Source of the DNA: DASPJL01 sp035628645
GTDB lineage: Bacteria > Bacteroidota > Bacteroidia > Cytophagales > Cyclobacteriaceae
DNA length: 25,584 bases
Direction of reading: 5' to 3'
NCBI GenBank assembly: GCA_035628645.1
Contig: DASPJL010000016.1
Coordinates: forward strand, 1 to 25,584
In this document: positions 14,501 through 23,037 of the stretch, piece by piece
Layout of the letters: every line of letters begins with the position of its first letter
Position numbering within the stretch: the stretch's first letter is position 1
Translations under genes and position numbers: made by a program
Notes under the pieces: model-generated
Seen by the model: only the letters and a program-made list of their open reading frames with translations
What the model was told of the DNA's origin: nothing
The model's database searches: none

Positions 14501-17500
14501 TTACGAGTTAACTTTTGTCCCACCAAAATCCTTTGGATGGCATTGAAACATATCATTAAATGATTTATAAAAATAGGACCGGCTGTTGAAGCCTGTTTCA
14601 TAGATTACCTCTGAGACACTAAGATTTGAATTCTTTAATAGCTCAGCTGCTTTCCTTAACCTGTATAATTTAATCATTCCATGAGGAGTTAGGCCTGAAA
14701 TGGCCTTTACTTTTTTGTAAAGTGAAGCCTTGCTCATTCCTACTTCTTTTGCTATTATATCTGCAGTGAATTCCGTATCACTTAAGTTTTCCTGGATACA
14801 ATGGGTGATCTTTATCAGAAATTCATCGTCTTTTTCACCAATTCCGGTTGAGATCCGCTCTGCATCTTCTTCAATAATATCTTTAAACTTCCTCCTGATC
14901 TTTTCACGTCCCTGGATAAGTTTCTCCACACGAATGAACAAATGTTCAGGATGAAAAGGCTTTGGGATATAAGAATCTGCGCCCATTTGTAATCCCTGGA
15001 TCCTGTCCTGGATATCCGCTTTTGCAGTAAGTAAAATGACAGGAATATGACTGGAATGAATGTTTTCTTTGATTTGGCCGCAAAATGAAAGGCCATCCAT
15101 CTGTGGCATCAATATATCACTGATTACAAGGTCAATTTTTTCTTCTTCAAGGATTTTTAATCCTTCATTCCCGTTCCTTGCCGTCAAAATGTTGTAGTTT
15201 TCCGATAAAAGGTTCTGAAGTAGAATTAATATTTGCTCATTGTCATCCACAATAAGTAATGTATAAATTTTTCCTTTTGAGGCAGTTTCCCCCTCTGTTA
15301 ATACTTTGCCCGACATATAGTTGGTATTGCTGAATTCTTTTGACACCACTTCTGCCAGGTTTGTCTTTGGTATTGAATGCCCTGCCTGAGAATCTGTTTC
15401 AGGGTAAGCTTCTTTATTGATCGGAATAAGTACGGTAAAAGTAGAACCCTTGTCTACCTCACTTTCTACCTTAATTTCTCCTTTATGTACCTGAATCAGG
15501 CTTTTGGTAAGTGAAAGGCCTATGCCTGTACTTACAGAAAAATCATACATTCCTATCGACGGGTCGTTATAAAAGATCTCAAAAATCTTTTCCTTTGCTT
15601 CGGCTGCAATTCCAATCCCGCTGTCTTTTACGGTCAAACAAACGTTGTTATTCTCTTCTTTCAAGAAAACATCAACGGTGCCTCCTTTAAAATTATATTT
15701 AATGGCATTGGAGATAAGGTTAATAAGGATCTTTTCGAATTTCCTTGTATCCACCCAGGCAGGTAAGGTTTCAGGCTCAGGTTTAAATTCAAGAGAAACC
15801 TCATGCTCGGAAGCATGTTGCTGGAAGGATTCTACAACCTCCTGAATTAGTGTGACGAGGTTAGTATGCGTAATCTGAAGTTGTTCTTTACCGCTTTCAA
15901 TTTTTCTGAACTGAATCAGTTCTTCTATTAATTTCTCAAGTCTAATCGAATTATTATAAACGATCTTAAGCTGACTCCTTTGCCACGCATCCGTTGCTTT
16001 ACTTATTAAAGAAGTTATGGGGCCTAAAATCAGCGTGAGGGGTGTACGGAATTCATGAGCAACATTTGTAAAAAATTGTAATTTATAGTCATTCAACTCT
16101 TTCATATGTTGCAATTTGAAAGTATTCATAGCAGCCGCTCTTTTTTCTTTTGCGCGGTCTCTTATGAAAAGGACTATTCCTAATTGAAGTCCAATTAACA
16201 GGAGTACATAAATAAAATAGGCCCAGTTTGTCCGCCAGATCGGCGGATTTACAATGATTTTTAATGTTTTAGGTGAAGGATTCCATGTGCCGTTTTCATT
16301 TTTATAATTAATAAAAAGCGTGTAATTGCCTTGAGGAATATTGGTAAGATTTAATACGGATTGTTGCCCGATTAAATTCCAGTCCTTATCAAAATTTTCC
16401 AGAAAGTAGGCATATTCATTCCTTTGTTTATTCCAATAATCAAGAGTTGTAAAATGAAAGCTTATGAAATTTTGATTATAATCCAGCGAAATTACTTCTG
16501 TCCTGTCTATATTTTCTTTAAGAATATGGTCTGCTCCACTTGGTTTGATAGATACATTATAAACCTGAAAATCTAAGATTGTAAGCTTGGGAAAGTGATT
16601 AATGGTATCCAGTTTATCCGGATGAATAATATCGAGGCCATTAATACCGCCAAAGTACAACTTTTTAGAGATTGTGGATTTATAATAAGCTCCATCTGTA
16701 TATTCACTATTAAGAAGGCCATCATTCGTGTCAAAACCTCTGAAAGTCTTTTTTTCAGGATGAAACATTATCAAACCATTGTTTGTAGAAACCCAGATCT
16801 TGCCGTTGAAATCTTCCAGAATCCCATGAATGGTTATGTTCGGGAGACTTCCCTGTTGTGCAAAATGGGTGATTTGATAAGGACGTGTATTTAAAGACAG
16901 TCGGTTAAGGCCTCCACTTGTTCCAATCCACAATTCCCCTTTCTTGCTAATGAAAAGACTTAAAACATCATCATTGTTCAACCGGTATTTTCTGCCTGAA
17001 TTGGTATGAAAGCTGGCTTCGATCTTATGAGTAAGTGTATTGTACCTGTATATTCCGCCTCCACGAGTTCCAAACCATAGGATATTGGGCGTTTCCTCCA
17101 CAATTGCATAAACCACATTGCTTTTGATCGCTTCATTGCCATTTCCAGCGCTCAAATGAGTAACCTGGTGGTAGTTTTCCAATCTGTAACCAGTTTTTGT
17201 TTTGATTACTTTCATCTGGATAACACCATTTCCACTGGTTCCGAGCCATATATCTCCGAATGCATCAATGCAGATCGAATAAACATAGTTGAAGTTAAGG
17301 CTGGTCTTATCTTCAAAATCGCGTGGAAAATGAAAGAATCTGCCGGACGAAGCTTCCATCATATCTATTCCTTCACCATCCACCCCTATCCATAAATTAT
17401 TGTACTTGTCTTTTTTAAGGGAGAGAACTGCATTGTTACTAAGTCCATTTGATGTATTATAAACAGTGTTTTCTTTTTTACCAGGATTAACAATGTTCAG

Positions 17501-18631
17501 TCCTCCACCCCTGGTTCCAATGAAAATTGTTCCATCCTTATCTTCCAAAACTGATCTTACTATGCTATTAGAGATCCCTCCACTTTTTGAAGGACCTGAT
17601 TTAATGGAGTAGAAAGATTTTGGCCTGTTCAGGAATTTATAAACACCATCACCATCTGTGCCAACCCAAAGCAAATCCTGTTTGGTTTCAGTGATGGCAA
17701 AGATCTTTCGTTGGGAACTTGACAGTTGAGGAAAAAAAGCTGACATTTTTTGAGAATTAAATACATCTCCTTCTTTTGTAAGTTTAAAAATATCGCCAAG
17801 CTCTGTGCCTATCCAAACGGCATTATGGTCTTTACTTTCTGATAATGAAGAAACAGAGACATCAGAAAAATTTAATATTTCAGGTCCTTTTTCAACGTTT
17901 GAAAGATCGAAAATCTTTAAAGAACCCTTGACTTCTGATATGCCAAGGAAATAGCGATCTCCCATTCGGAAAAATTTATGAAACTTAATTTTATTGCCCG
18001 GAGCCAGCGTTTTGCTGAAAACTAGCCTGTTGTTAACCGAACACACCATTTTCCCATCTTCACCCAAAAGGTAGACAAGTCCTGTGTGGTGACCGATATC
18101 AATTACGTTTTTCAGCCAGTCCGCTTGTATTCCTACAAAGGAAACCGGTACAAAAGCATCTTTTTCATAATCATAACGGCTGATGCCTTGTCCTATAAAA
18201 CTTGTTATTATAACCGAATCCGGCCCGAGAGAAGCGCGGAGATTATATTCCATCACCGGAAGATCGGTTGTGTTGGTCAGGTAAGACTTAAAGGTCTCTT
18301 TGTCTCGGTTGTATTTGTTGATTCCTTTATGCGTTACTACCCATAGATTACCCTTTTTGTCCTCAAGAAAATTCCTGATGATGTTGTTGCTTATACTCGT
18401 GCTTTTAAAGGAATCAGGTTTAAAAACTTTTATAGAATTGCCATCATATTGATTAAGTCCATCCCAGCTTCCAAACCATATGTAATCGTATTTGTCCATA
18501 TAAATGGAAGTAATGGCGCTGTTTGAAAGACCCTCTTTTTTATCCACATGCTGAGAAGGCAAGGAAGATATCGTATCCGGAGATCCAATATTTAAGACAA
18601 AAACCAGAAAACAATTAAGTATCGGGGACAT
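14501..18631 (-). CDS. Hybrid two-component system regulator (periplasmic propeller, histidine kinase, receiver, AraC output)
   Basis: A 1376-residue one-protein sensor-regulator typical of polysaccharide utilisation loci. I chose the ATG at 18631; a TTG two codons upstream is less likely. Order: signal peptide (1-20); two 7-blade propellers of Reg_prop repeats, of which about eleven IWxGTxxGG-type motifs are clear (25-690); a Y_Y_Y immunoglobulin-like domain (about 700-790); one membrane helix (803-823); HisKA with phospho-acceptor His859 in HEFRTP; HATPase with NLISNAIKYN, DSGIGI and GTGIGLSL; receiver domain with Asp1172 in DILMPQMDG; and an AraC-type DNA-binding domain ending at the C terminus (SKASLYKKVKAISG, GFNSRSYFYKSF). 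It likely senses a sugar in the periplasm and activates the divergent GH130 operon. All signalling residues are intact. Confidence 0.96.
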   Translation of the reverse strand: MSPILNCFLVFVLNIGSPDTISSLPSQHVDKKEGLSNSAITSIYMDKYDYIWFGSWDGLNQYDGNSIKVFKPDSFKSTSISNNIIRNFLEDKKGNLWVVTHKGINKYNRDKETFKSYLTNTTDLPVMEYNLRASLGPDSVIITSFIGQGISRYDYEKDAFVPVSFVGIQADWLKNVIDIGHHTGLVYLLGEDGKMVCSVNNRLVFSKTLAPGNKIKFHKFFRMGDRYFLGISEVKGSLKIFDLSNVEKGPEILNFSDVSVSSLSESKDHNAVWIGTELGDIFKLTKEGDVFNSQKMSAFFPQLSSSQRKIFAITETKQDLLWVGTDGDGVYKFLNRPKSFYSIKSGPSKSGGISNSIVRSVLEDKDGTIFIGTRGGGLNIVNPGKKENTVYNTSNGLSNNAVLSLKKDKYNNLWIGVDGEGIDMMEASSGRFFHFPRDFEDKTSLNFNYVYSICIDAFGDIWLGTSGNGVIQMKVIKTKTGYRLENYHQVTHLSAGNGNEAIKSNVVYAIVEETPNILWFGTRGGGIYRYNTLTHKIEASFHTNSGRKYRLNNDDVLSLFISKKGELWIGTSGGLNRLSLNTRPYQITHFAQQGSLPNITIHGILEDFNGKIWVSTNNGLIMFHPEKKTFRGFDTNDGLLNSEYTDGAYYKSTISKKLYFGGINGLDIIHPDKLDTINHFPKLTILDFQVYNVSIKPSGADHILKENIDRTEVISLDYNQNFISFHFTTLDYWNKQRNEYAYFLENFDKDWNLIGQQSVLNLTNIPQGNYTLFINYKNENGTWNPSPKTLKIIVNPPIWRTNWAYFIYVLLLIGLQLGIVLFIRDRAKEKRAAAMNTFKLQHMKELNDYKLQFFTNVAHEFRTPLTLILGPITSLISKATDAWQRSQLKIVYNNSIRLEKLIEELIQFRKIESGKEQLQITHTNLVTLIQEVVESFQQHASEHEVSLEFKPEPETLPAWVDTRKFEKILINLISNAIKYNFKGGTVDVFLKEENNNVCLTVKDSGIGIAAEAKEKIFEIFYNDPSIGMYDFSVSTGIGLSLTKSLIQVHKGEIKVESEVDKGSTFTVLIPINKEAYPETDSQAGHSIPKTNLAEVVSKEFSNTNYMSGKVLTEGETASKGKIYTLLIVDDNEQILILLQNLLSENYNILTARNGNEGLKILEEEKIDLVISDILMPQMDGLSFCGQIKENIHSSHIPVILLTAKADIQDRIQGLQMGADSYIPKPFHPEHLFIRVEKLIQGREKIRRKFKDIIEEDAERISTGIGEKDDEFLIKITHCIQENLSDTEFTADIIAKEVGMSKASLYKKVKAISGLTPHGMIKLYRLRKAAELLKNSNLSVSEVIYETGFNSRSYFYKSFNDMFQCHPKDFGGTKVNS

Positions 18632-18682
18632 AATCAAAGGTAGGGAATTAACTTTGAGCAGTGTTTGTAGTGTTGGAAAAAG

Positions 18683-18712
18683 TTGTCCACTCGGTTAGAA
18701 TTTTGTCCTCTC
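18683..18712 (+). promoter_or_regulatory. Direct repeat TTGTCCWCTC, 20-bp spacing; candidate regulator binding site
   Basis: TTGTCCACTC (18683-18692) recurs as TTGTCCTCTC (18703-18712), 9 of 10 identical and exactly 20 bases apart, i.e. two helical turns on one face. It lies in the divergent spacer between the hybrid regulator and its presumed target operon. AraC-type outputs of hybrid regulators bind direct repeats. The link is inference. Confidence 0.4.
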
Positions 18713-18789
18713 CCTTATTTTTTTGTTCTTTTTTCTTCCTTGTGAACTGAATAAAGCAAATAGCGGACATGATCCGGTTTTTTTACTAT

Positions 18790-18797
18790 TAGGTTTG
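18790..18797 (+). promoter_or_regulatory. Candidate -7 promoter element of the GH130 operon
   Basis: TAGGTTTG matches TAnnTTTG and would give a start near 18803 and a leader of about 47 bases before the GH130 ATG. No TTG is found at the proper distance upstream, as is common for promoters needing an activator. Confidence 0.4.
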
Positions 18798-18849
18798 TCT
18801 CAATTGACAGAATAAGCCCTGTAAGAAGTAATTAAAACCCTTATTTAAG

Positions 18850-19893
18850 ATGGACATATCCAAAAGATTTGCTTCAAATCCCCTTCTCAAGCCTTCGGAT
18901 TTGAAACCGAGTATGGAAGGTATGAAAATCGAATGCCTTTTGAATCCGGGTGTTTTCAAATTTCAGGATAAAATCTGGTTGTTGCTTAGGGTAGCAGAGA
19001 TGCCCGAACAGGAGGAAGAGCACATCAGTTTTCCAGTTTACAATGAGAGAGGCGCTATTGAAATTTATCGATTTGCAAAAACAGATCCTCAACTGGATCT
19101 CTCAGATCCCAGAATTATAAATTACAGGGGGAAAGATTATCTCACTACATTATCTCATTTGAGATTGGTATGCAGCGATGACGGCATCAATTTTTATATT
19201 CCTGAAGGATACGAGCCCATTTTTGGTCAGGGCATTCTTGAATCCTTTGGAATTGAGGATTGCAGGGTTACACAAATTGAAGACACTTTCTATCTTACTT
19301 ACACTGAGGTTTCCCCTTATGGAGTAGGTGTAGGAATGATCTGTACAAAAGACTGGAAAACCTTTGATAGAAAAGGAATGATCATTCCTCCGCACAATAA
19401 GGACTGTGCCTTATTTGATCAAAAGATAGGTGGAAAATACTTTGCTTTACACAGACCTAGCAGTCCTGTATTAGGAGGAAATTATATATGGATTGCCGAA
19501 TCTCCCGACCTGCTTCATTGGGGCAATCATAAATGTATAGCTACTTCAAGAAAAAATATGTGGGACAGTGCAAGGGTTGGGGCGGGAGCTTCCCCGATTT
19601 TCACTGAAGAGGGCTGGCTTGAAATCTATCATGGAGCCGATGAAAAACACCGTTATTGTCTTGGCGCTTTATTGCTTGATTTAAAGGATCCGTCAAAAGT
19701 TCTGGCAAGAAGCCATTCTCCAATAATGGAGCCTACTGCTGAATACGAACGCACAGGTTTTTTCGGAAATGTAGTATTTACCAATGGGCACATTGTGGAA
19801 GGGGATACTATTAAAATGTACTATGGCGCGAGTGACGAAGTAATTTGTGCGGCGGAGTTTTCCATAGCAGAAATTCTTAATACACTTAAATAA
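18850..19893 (+). CDS. GH130 beta-mannoside phosphorylase
   Basis: A 347-residue cytoplasmic glycoside phosphorylase of family GH130, predicted to cleave a beta-1,4-mannoside with inorganic phosphate, giving alpha-mannose 1-phosphate. Marks: NPLLKPSDLKP and ECLLNPGVF at the N terminus; a catalytic-acid region GIEDCRVT with Asp137; LHRPSSP, which fits the phosphate-binding area; and WDSARVGAGASPI. The N terminus and length resemble the GH130_2 subgroup, which includes enzymes acting on Man-beta-1,4-GlcNAc from N-glycan cores and on manno-oligosaccharides. GH130_1 mannosylglucose phosphorylase or a GH130 hydrolase cannot be excluded. It opens the operon divergent from the hybrid regulator, 20 bases before a sugar-transporter-like gene. 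No signal peptide, so the substrate must first be imported. Confidence 0.88.
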   Translation: MDISKRFASNPLLKPSDLKPSMEGMKIECLLNPGVFKFQDKIWLLLRVAEMPEQEEEHISFPVYNERGAIEIYRFAKTDPQLDLSDPRIINYRGKDYLTTLSHLRLVCSDDGINFYIPEGYEPIFGQGILESFGIEDCRVTQIEDTFYLTYTEVSPYGVGVGMICTKDWKTFDRKGMIIPPHNKDCALFDQKIGGKYFALHRPSSPVLGGNYIWIAESPDLLHWGNHKCIATSRKNMWDSARVGAGASPIFTEEGWLEIYHGADEKHRYCLGALLLDLKDPSKVLARSHSPIMEPTAEYERTGFFGNVVFTNGHIVEGDTIKMYYGASDEVICAAEFSIAEILNTLK

Positions 19894-19913
19894 TTCATTT
19901 AACCCTTGTAAAA

Positions 19914-21278
19914 ATGTCAGAAAGAAAAACTCCCGATCTGGTAATTCCAAAGGTACACCCGGAAGCAGGTGCTGTTGGGAGTACGTTAAACAAGGAGGAA
20001 GTTCCTGAAAAATTAAGCTTTATCGGCTTGCTAAAAAAGCCCGGCAACGAATATCGCTTTTTCCTCAAAATGCCTCGGGATATGCAGGTGCTTCTGATGA
20101 CGAATTTGATTTATGCATTTGTATTGCCGGTTATAGAGATTTTTGTTGGAGCTTATATTATGAGAAGTTCAAACGATCCCAAAATCGTTGCGCTCTACCA
20201 GCTTGCGGTATATGCCGGAATTCCAATCACATTTATTATAAACGGGTACCTTCTCAATAAAATTAAAATAGCACATCTGTATAGTTTTGGGATGATGCTA
20301 AGCGGTCTCTCTATGCTTATTATGACAAGGCTTGAAACCCTTTCTATTGCGGGAGTTGGGGTTGCAGGTGTTTTAATGGGATGTTCTTTCGGATTCTTTT
20401 GGGCAAACAGGGATTATCTTGCTCTTGGCACTACTAATGACGATAATAGGAATTATTATTATGGGTTGGAAACTTTCTTTTACACCATCACTTTTATTGT
20501 AGTCCCGCTCGGTGTAGGTATGTTTCTGGGAAAAGCTGAAAACGATCACTGGTTTGGAGGAAATGTAAGCATTGCTTATCAAATTGTTACCGCAGGTGTA
20601 TTTGGACTTACCATTCTTTCCAGTATTGTTATTCATAGAGAGAAATTCAGTAACCCAATACAGAAAGAATTTATGTTCTTAAAATTCCATCTATTGTGGA
20701 GGAAGATGATGGGACTTGCGGTAATTAAAGGATTGGCACAGGGATATCTCGTAACTGCCCCGGCAATATTGATAATGAGACTGGTCGGCAATGAGGGTTC
20801 ACTAGGTACGGTACAAGCATTAAGCGGAATTGTTACGGCATTTATCCTCTATTTTTTGGGGAGATTTACTAAGCCGAAACACAGGATTTATGTCTTATCA
20901 ATCGGGCTAGTGATTTTCCTTGTTGGAACACTTGTTAATGGACTGTTATTTTCTGCTGTAGGTGTAATTGTCTTTGTGTTATGTAAAGTAATCTTTCAAC
21001 CTCTCCATGATATTGCTTATTTCCCGATCCAGATGAGGGTAATTGATGTGGTTTCCAAAATTGAAAACCGTAATGAATTCGCCTACTTCTGTAATCATGA
21101 ATTTGCTTTATTCATAGGAAGGCTTATTGGGCTTGGATTGTTTATCGCCCTGGCTACCTATGTATCCGAATCATTCGCTCTTAAATATTCCCTGATCTTT
21201 ATCGGAATTACTCAACTGGCTTCTATTCCTTTGGCAAAGCACATTATTAATCAAACTCAAAAACTTAGTATATCATGA
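19914..21278 (+). CDS. Major facilitator superfamily transporter, probably for a mannoside
   Basis: A 454-residue inner-membrane protein with about twelve hydrophobic helices between residues 60 and 440, and a polar N-terminal stretch of about 55 residues. The layout fits MFS permeases; helices around LYSFGMMLSGLSMLIM and GVGVAGVLMGCSFGFFWA show the usual small-residue packing. The position between GH130 and a lipoprotein, with 20 bases before it and a 4-base overlap after it, suggests it brings the oligosaccharide that GH130 phosphorolyses into the cytoplasm. The substrate itself is not readable. The stop TGA overlaps the next start (ATGA), so translation is probably coupled. Confidence 0.85.
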   Translation: MSERKTPDLVIPKVHPEAGAVGSTLNKEEVPEKLSFIGLLKKPGNEYRFFLKMPRDMQVLLMTNLIYAFVLPVIEIFVGAYIMRSSNDPKIVALYQLAVYAGIPITFIINGYLLNKIKIAHLYSFGMMLSGLSMLIMTRLETLSIAGVGVAGVLMGCSFGFFWANRDYLALGTTNDDNRNYYYGLETFFYTITFIVVPLGVGMFLGKAENDHWFGGNVSIAYQIVTAGVFGLTILSSIVIHREKFSNPIQKEFMFLKFHLLWRKMMGLAVIKGLAQGYLVTAPAILIMRLVGNEGSLGTVQALSGIVTAFILYFLGRFTKPKHRIYVLSIGLVIFLVGTLVNGLLFSAVGVIVFVLCKVIFQPLHDIAYFPIQMRVIDVVSKIENRNEFAYFCNHEFALFIGRLIGLGLFIALATYVSESFALKYSLIFIGITQLASIPLAKHIINQTQKLSIS

Positions 21279-23032
21279 GGAAATATTTGGTCTTAGTAAT
21301 AGCAATAACTTTTTCTGCATGTAATCAGAAAGCGGATCCTGTGGAGCAAATCACCATTGACCGGATTGCCGCTTTTCCTGATCAGCCTGAGCCATATAAG
21401 ATGATTGACTGGTACGAAAAGGCTCACAATTTTGATCAATACGCGTTCAATCTTGATCTTAAAGGCGAACATCTGCCTTTTGTCTGGTTTGATAGTGCTC
21501 AACGAAATTTTCCTCAAACTACTTTTGGTTTGTTTACGGTTATTGGTGACGTAAGGCAGGGTCCTAAAGGAAACAAAGAATTCCATGAAGCGCTCAATTC
21601 CATGGGAGCCATATTAGGGGCCGGACTTGTCGGCATAGATAAAACAAGCCAGGATGGTAATAATTATGTAAAAATGCTTCAGAATTATTTCAATTCTGAT
21701 AATGGCTGGAACATCATGATGAACAATACCAATCCTGAGGTAGCAATGCTTGGCGGAGGATATGGCCGCGATTGGTGGTATGATGTCTTTCCTAATGTTT
21801 TGTATTATGATATCTGTGCACTTTTTCCAAATGTTCCTCGGGCAGACAGCCTTCAACGCGTTATAGCTGGACAGTTTTATAAAGCCGATTCTGTTTTGAA
21901 TGGGAATTACGATTATTCATATTTTGACTATAGTTCAATGGAGGGGAAACGCAATCATATTCCTTATCAGCAGGATGTGGCTGGTGGTCATGCTTATGTT
22001 TTGTTATGTGCTTATGAAAAATTTAAAGATCCAAGATACCTGGAAGGTGCTAAATCCGCAATCGAAGCTTTACTTAGTCAAAAAGAAAGTCGGTTTTACG
22101 AAATTTTTATGCCTTATGGCGCTTTAACCGCCGCACAACTTAATGCCCGATACGGGGAAAATTATGATGTGAAAAAGCTAATTGACTGGACATTTGAAGG
22201 ATGCAAAGCCGACGATGGAAGGAAGGGTTGGGGGATAATTGCCGAACAATGGGGAGATTACGATGTTCATGGGCTTCAGGGAAGTATTACCGATGGAGGC
22301 GGATATGGCTTTTTAATGAATTCATTCAATACAACCTTGCCGTTGGTTCCCATGGTAAAATATGACGGTCGTTTTGCAGTCGCGATGGGAAAATATATGC
22401 TTAACGTTACCAACGCTTCAAGGCTTTTTTATCCTTATGAAATAGATGATAAACATCAGTGGCTGCCTGAAAAAAAGGAAATATCCAAGAACGTGATTGC
22501 GTATGAAGGTTTGAGAAAAGCGGACGATTACAAAAAAGAAGAACTCAAAGGAGTATCGCCTGTTGCTTTGGGAGACGGGCCAAAATGGGCAGAAGGGCAG
22601 CCTTCCGTTTCCATGCTCAGTCTATACAGTTCAGGACAGGTAGGCATTTTTGGGGCAATCGTGAAGAAAACCAATGTTGAAAAGATATTACAATTGGATT
22701 GCAATGCTACAGATTTCTACCAGGACAATACATTTCCAACTTATCTGTATTATAATCCTTACGATTCTGTTAAAACCGTAAATATTAATCTGGATGGAAA
22801 ATCTACAGTAGATCTTTATGATGCCCTTACCCATGAAGTAATCGCTTCTAACATTAAAGAAGAAGGGGCTTTTAATATTCCGGCGAAGTCGGCGAGAGTA
22901 ATTGTTGTGCTTCCTGCAGAAAGTAAAATAACAACAGAGGAAGGCAAAGCAATGGTCGGTAATCACGTGATAGCCTATCCTGCTCTAAAGGTTTCAGAAG
23001 AAAAATCAGTTGTTACCTCACAGCTAAATTAA
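21275..23032 (+). CDS. Unrecognised 585-residue lipoprotein of the mannoside operon
   Basis: I do not recognise the family. The N terminus is a lipoprotein signal with box FSAC (Cys16). Residues about 45-400 alternate helices with Gly/Trp/Tyr-rich loops: DVRQGPKGNKEFHEALNSMG, GGGYGRDWWYDVFPN, GGHAYVLLCAYEKFKDPRYL, GWGIIAEQWGDYDVHG and GGGYGFLMNSFN. This is how (alpha/alpha)6-toroid glycosidases and lyases look. Residues about 455-565 are beta-rich (VDLYDALTHEVIASNIKEEG), like the C-terminal beta domain many such enzymes carry. Acidic and aromatic residues in the loops (D and W of RDWWYD, E and D of EQWGDYD) could form an active site. Being in a GH130/MFS/SusC operon, it is probably a surface or periplasmic glycan-acting enzyme, but activity is not shown. 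It overlaps the MFS gene by 4 bases. Confidence 0.75.
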   Translation: MRKYLVLVIAITFSACNQKADPVEQITIDRIAAFPDQPEPYKMIDWYEKAHNFDQYAFNLDLKGEHLPFVWFDSAQRNFPQTTFGLFTVIGDVRQGPKGNKEFHEALNSMGAILGAGLVGIDKTSQDGNNYVKMLQNYFNSDNGWNIMMNNTNPEVAMLGGGYGRDWWYDVFPNVLYYDICALFPNVPRADSLQRVIAGQFYKADSVLNGNYDYSYFDYSSMEGKRNHIPYQQDVAGGHAYVLLCAYEKFKDPRYLEGAKSAIEALLSQKESRFYEIFMPYGALTAAQLNARYGENYDVKKLIDWTFEGCKADDGRKGWGIIAEQWGDYDVHGLQGSITDGGGYGFLMNSFNTTLPLVPMVKYDGRFAVAMGKYMLNVTNASRLFYPYEIDDKHQWLPEKKEISKNVIAYEGLRKADDYKKEELKGVSPVALGDGPKWAEGQPSVSMLSLYSSGQVGIFGAIVKKTNVEKILQLDCNATDFYQDNTFPTYLYYNPYDSVKTVNINLDGKSTVDLYDALTHEVIASNIKEEGAFNIPAKSARVIVVLPAESKITTEEGKAMVGNHVIAYPALKVSEEKSVVTSQLN

Positions 23033-23037
23033 AATTT

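Noticed and set aside
18632..18642. TACCTTTG on the minus strand directly before the hybrid-regulator ATG, as a promoter giving a leaderless mRNA
   Set aside because: It matches TAnnTTTG but no TTG lies about 19-21 bases upstream, and it would place the transcript start at the ATG itself; likely chance.
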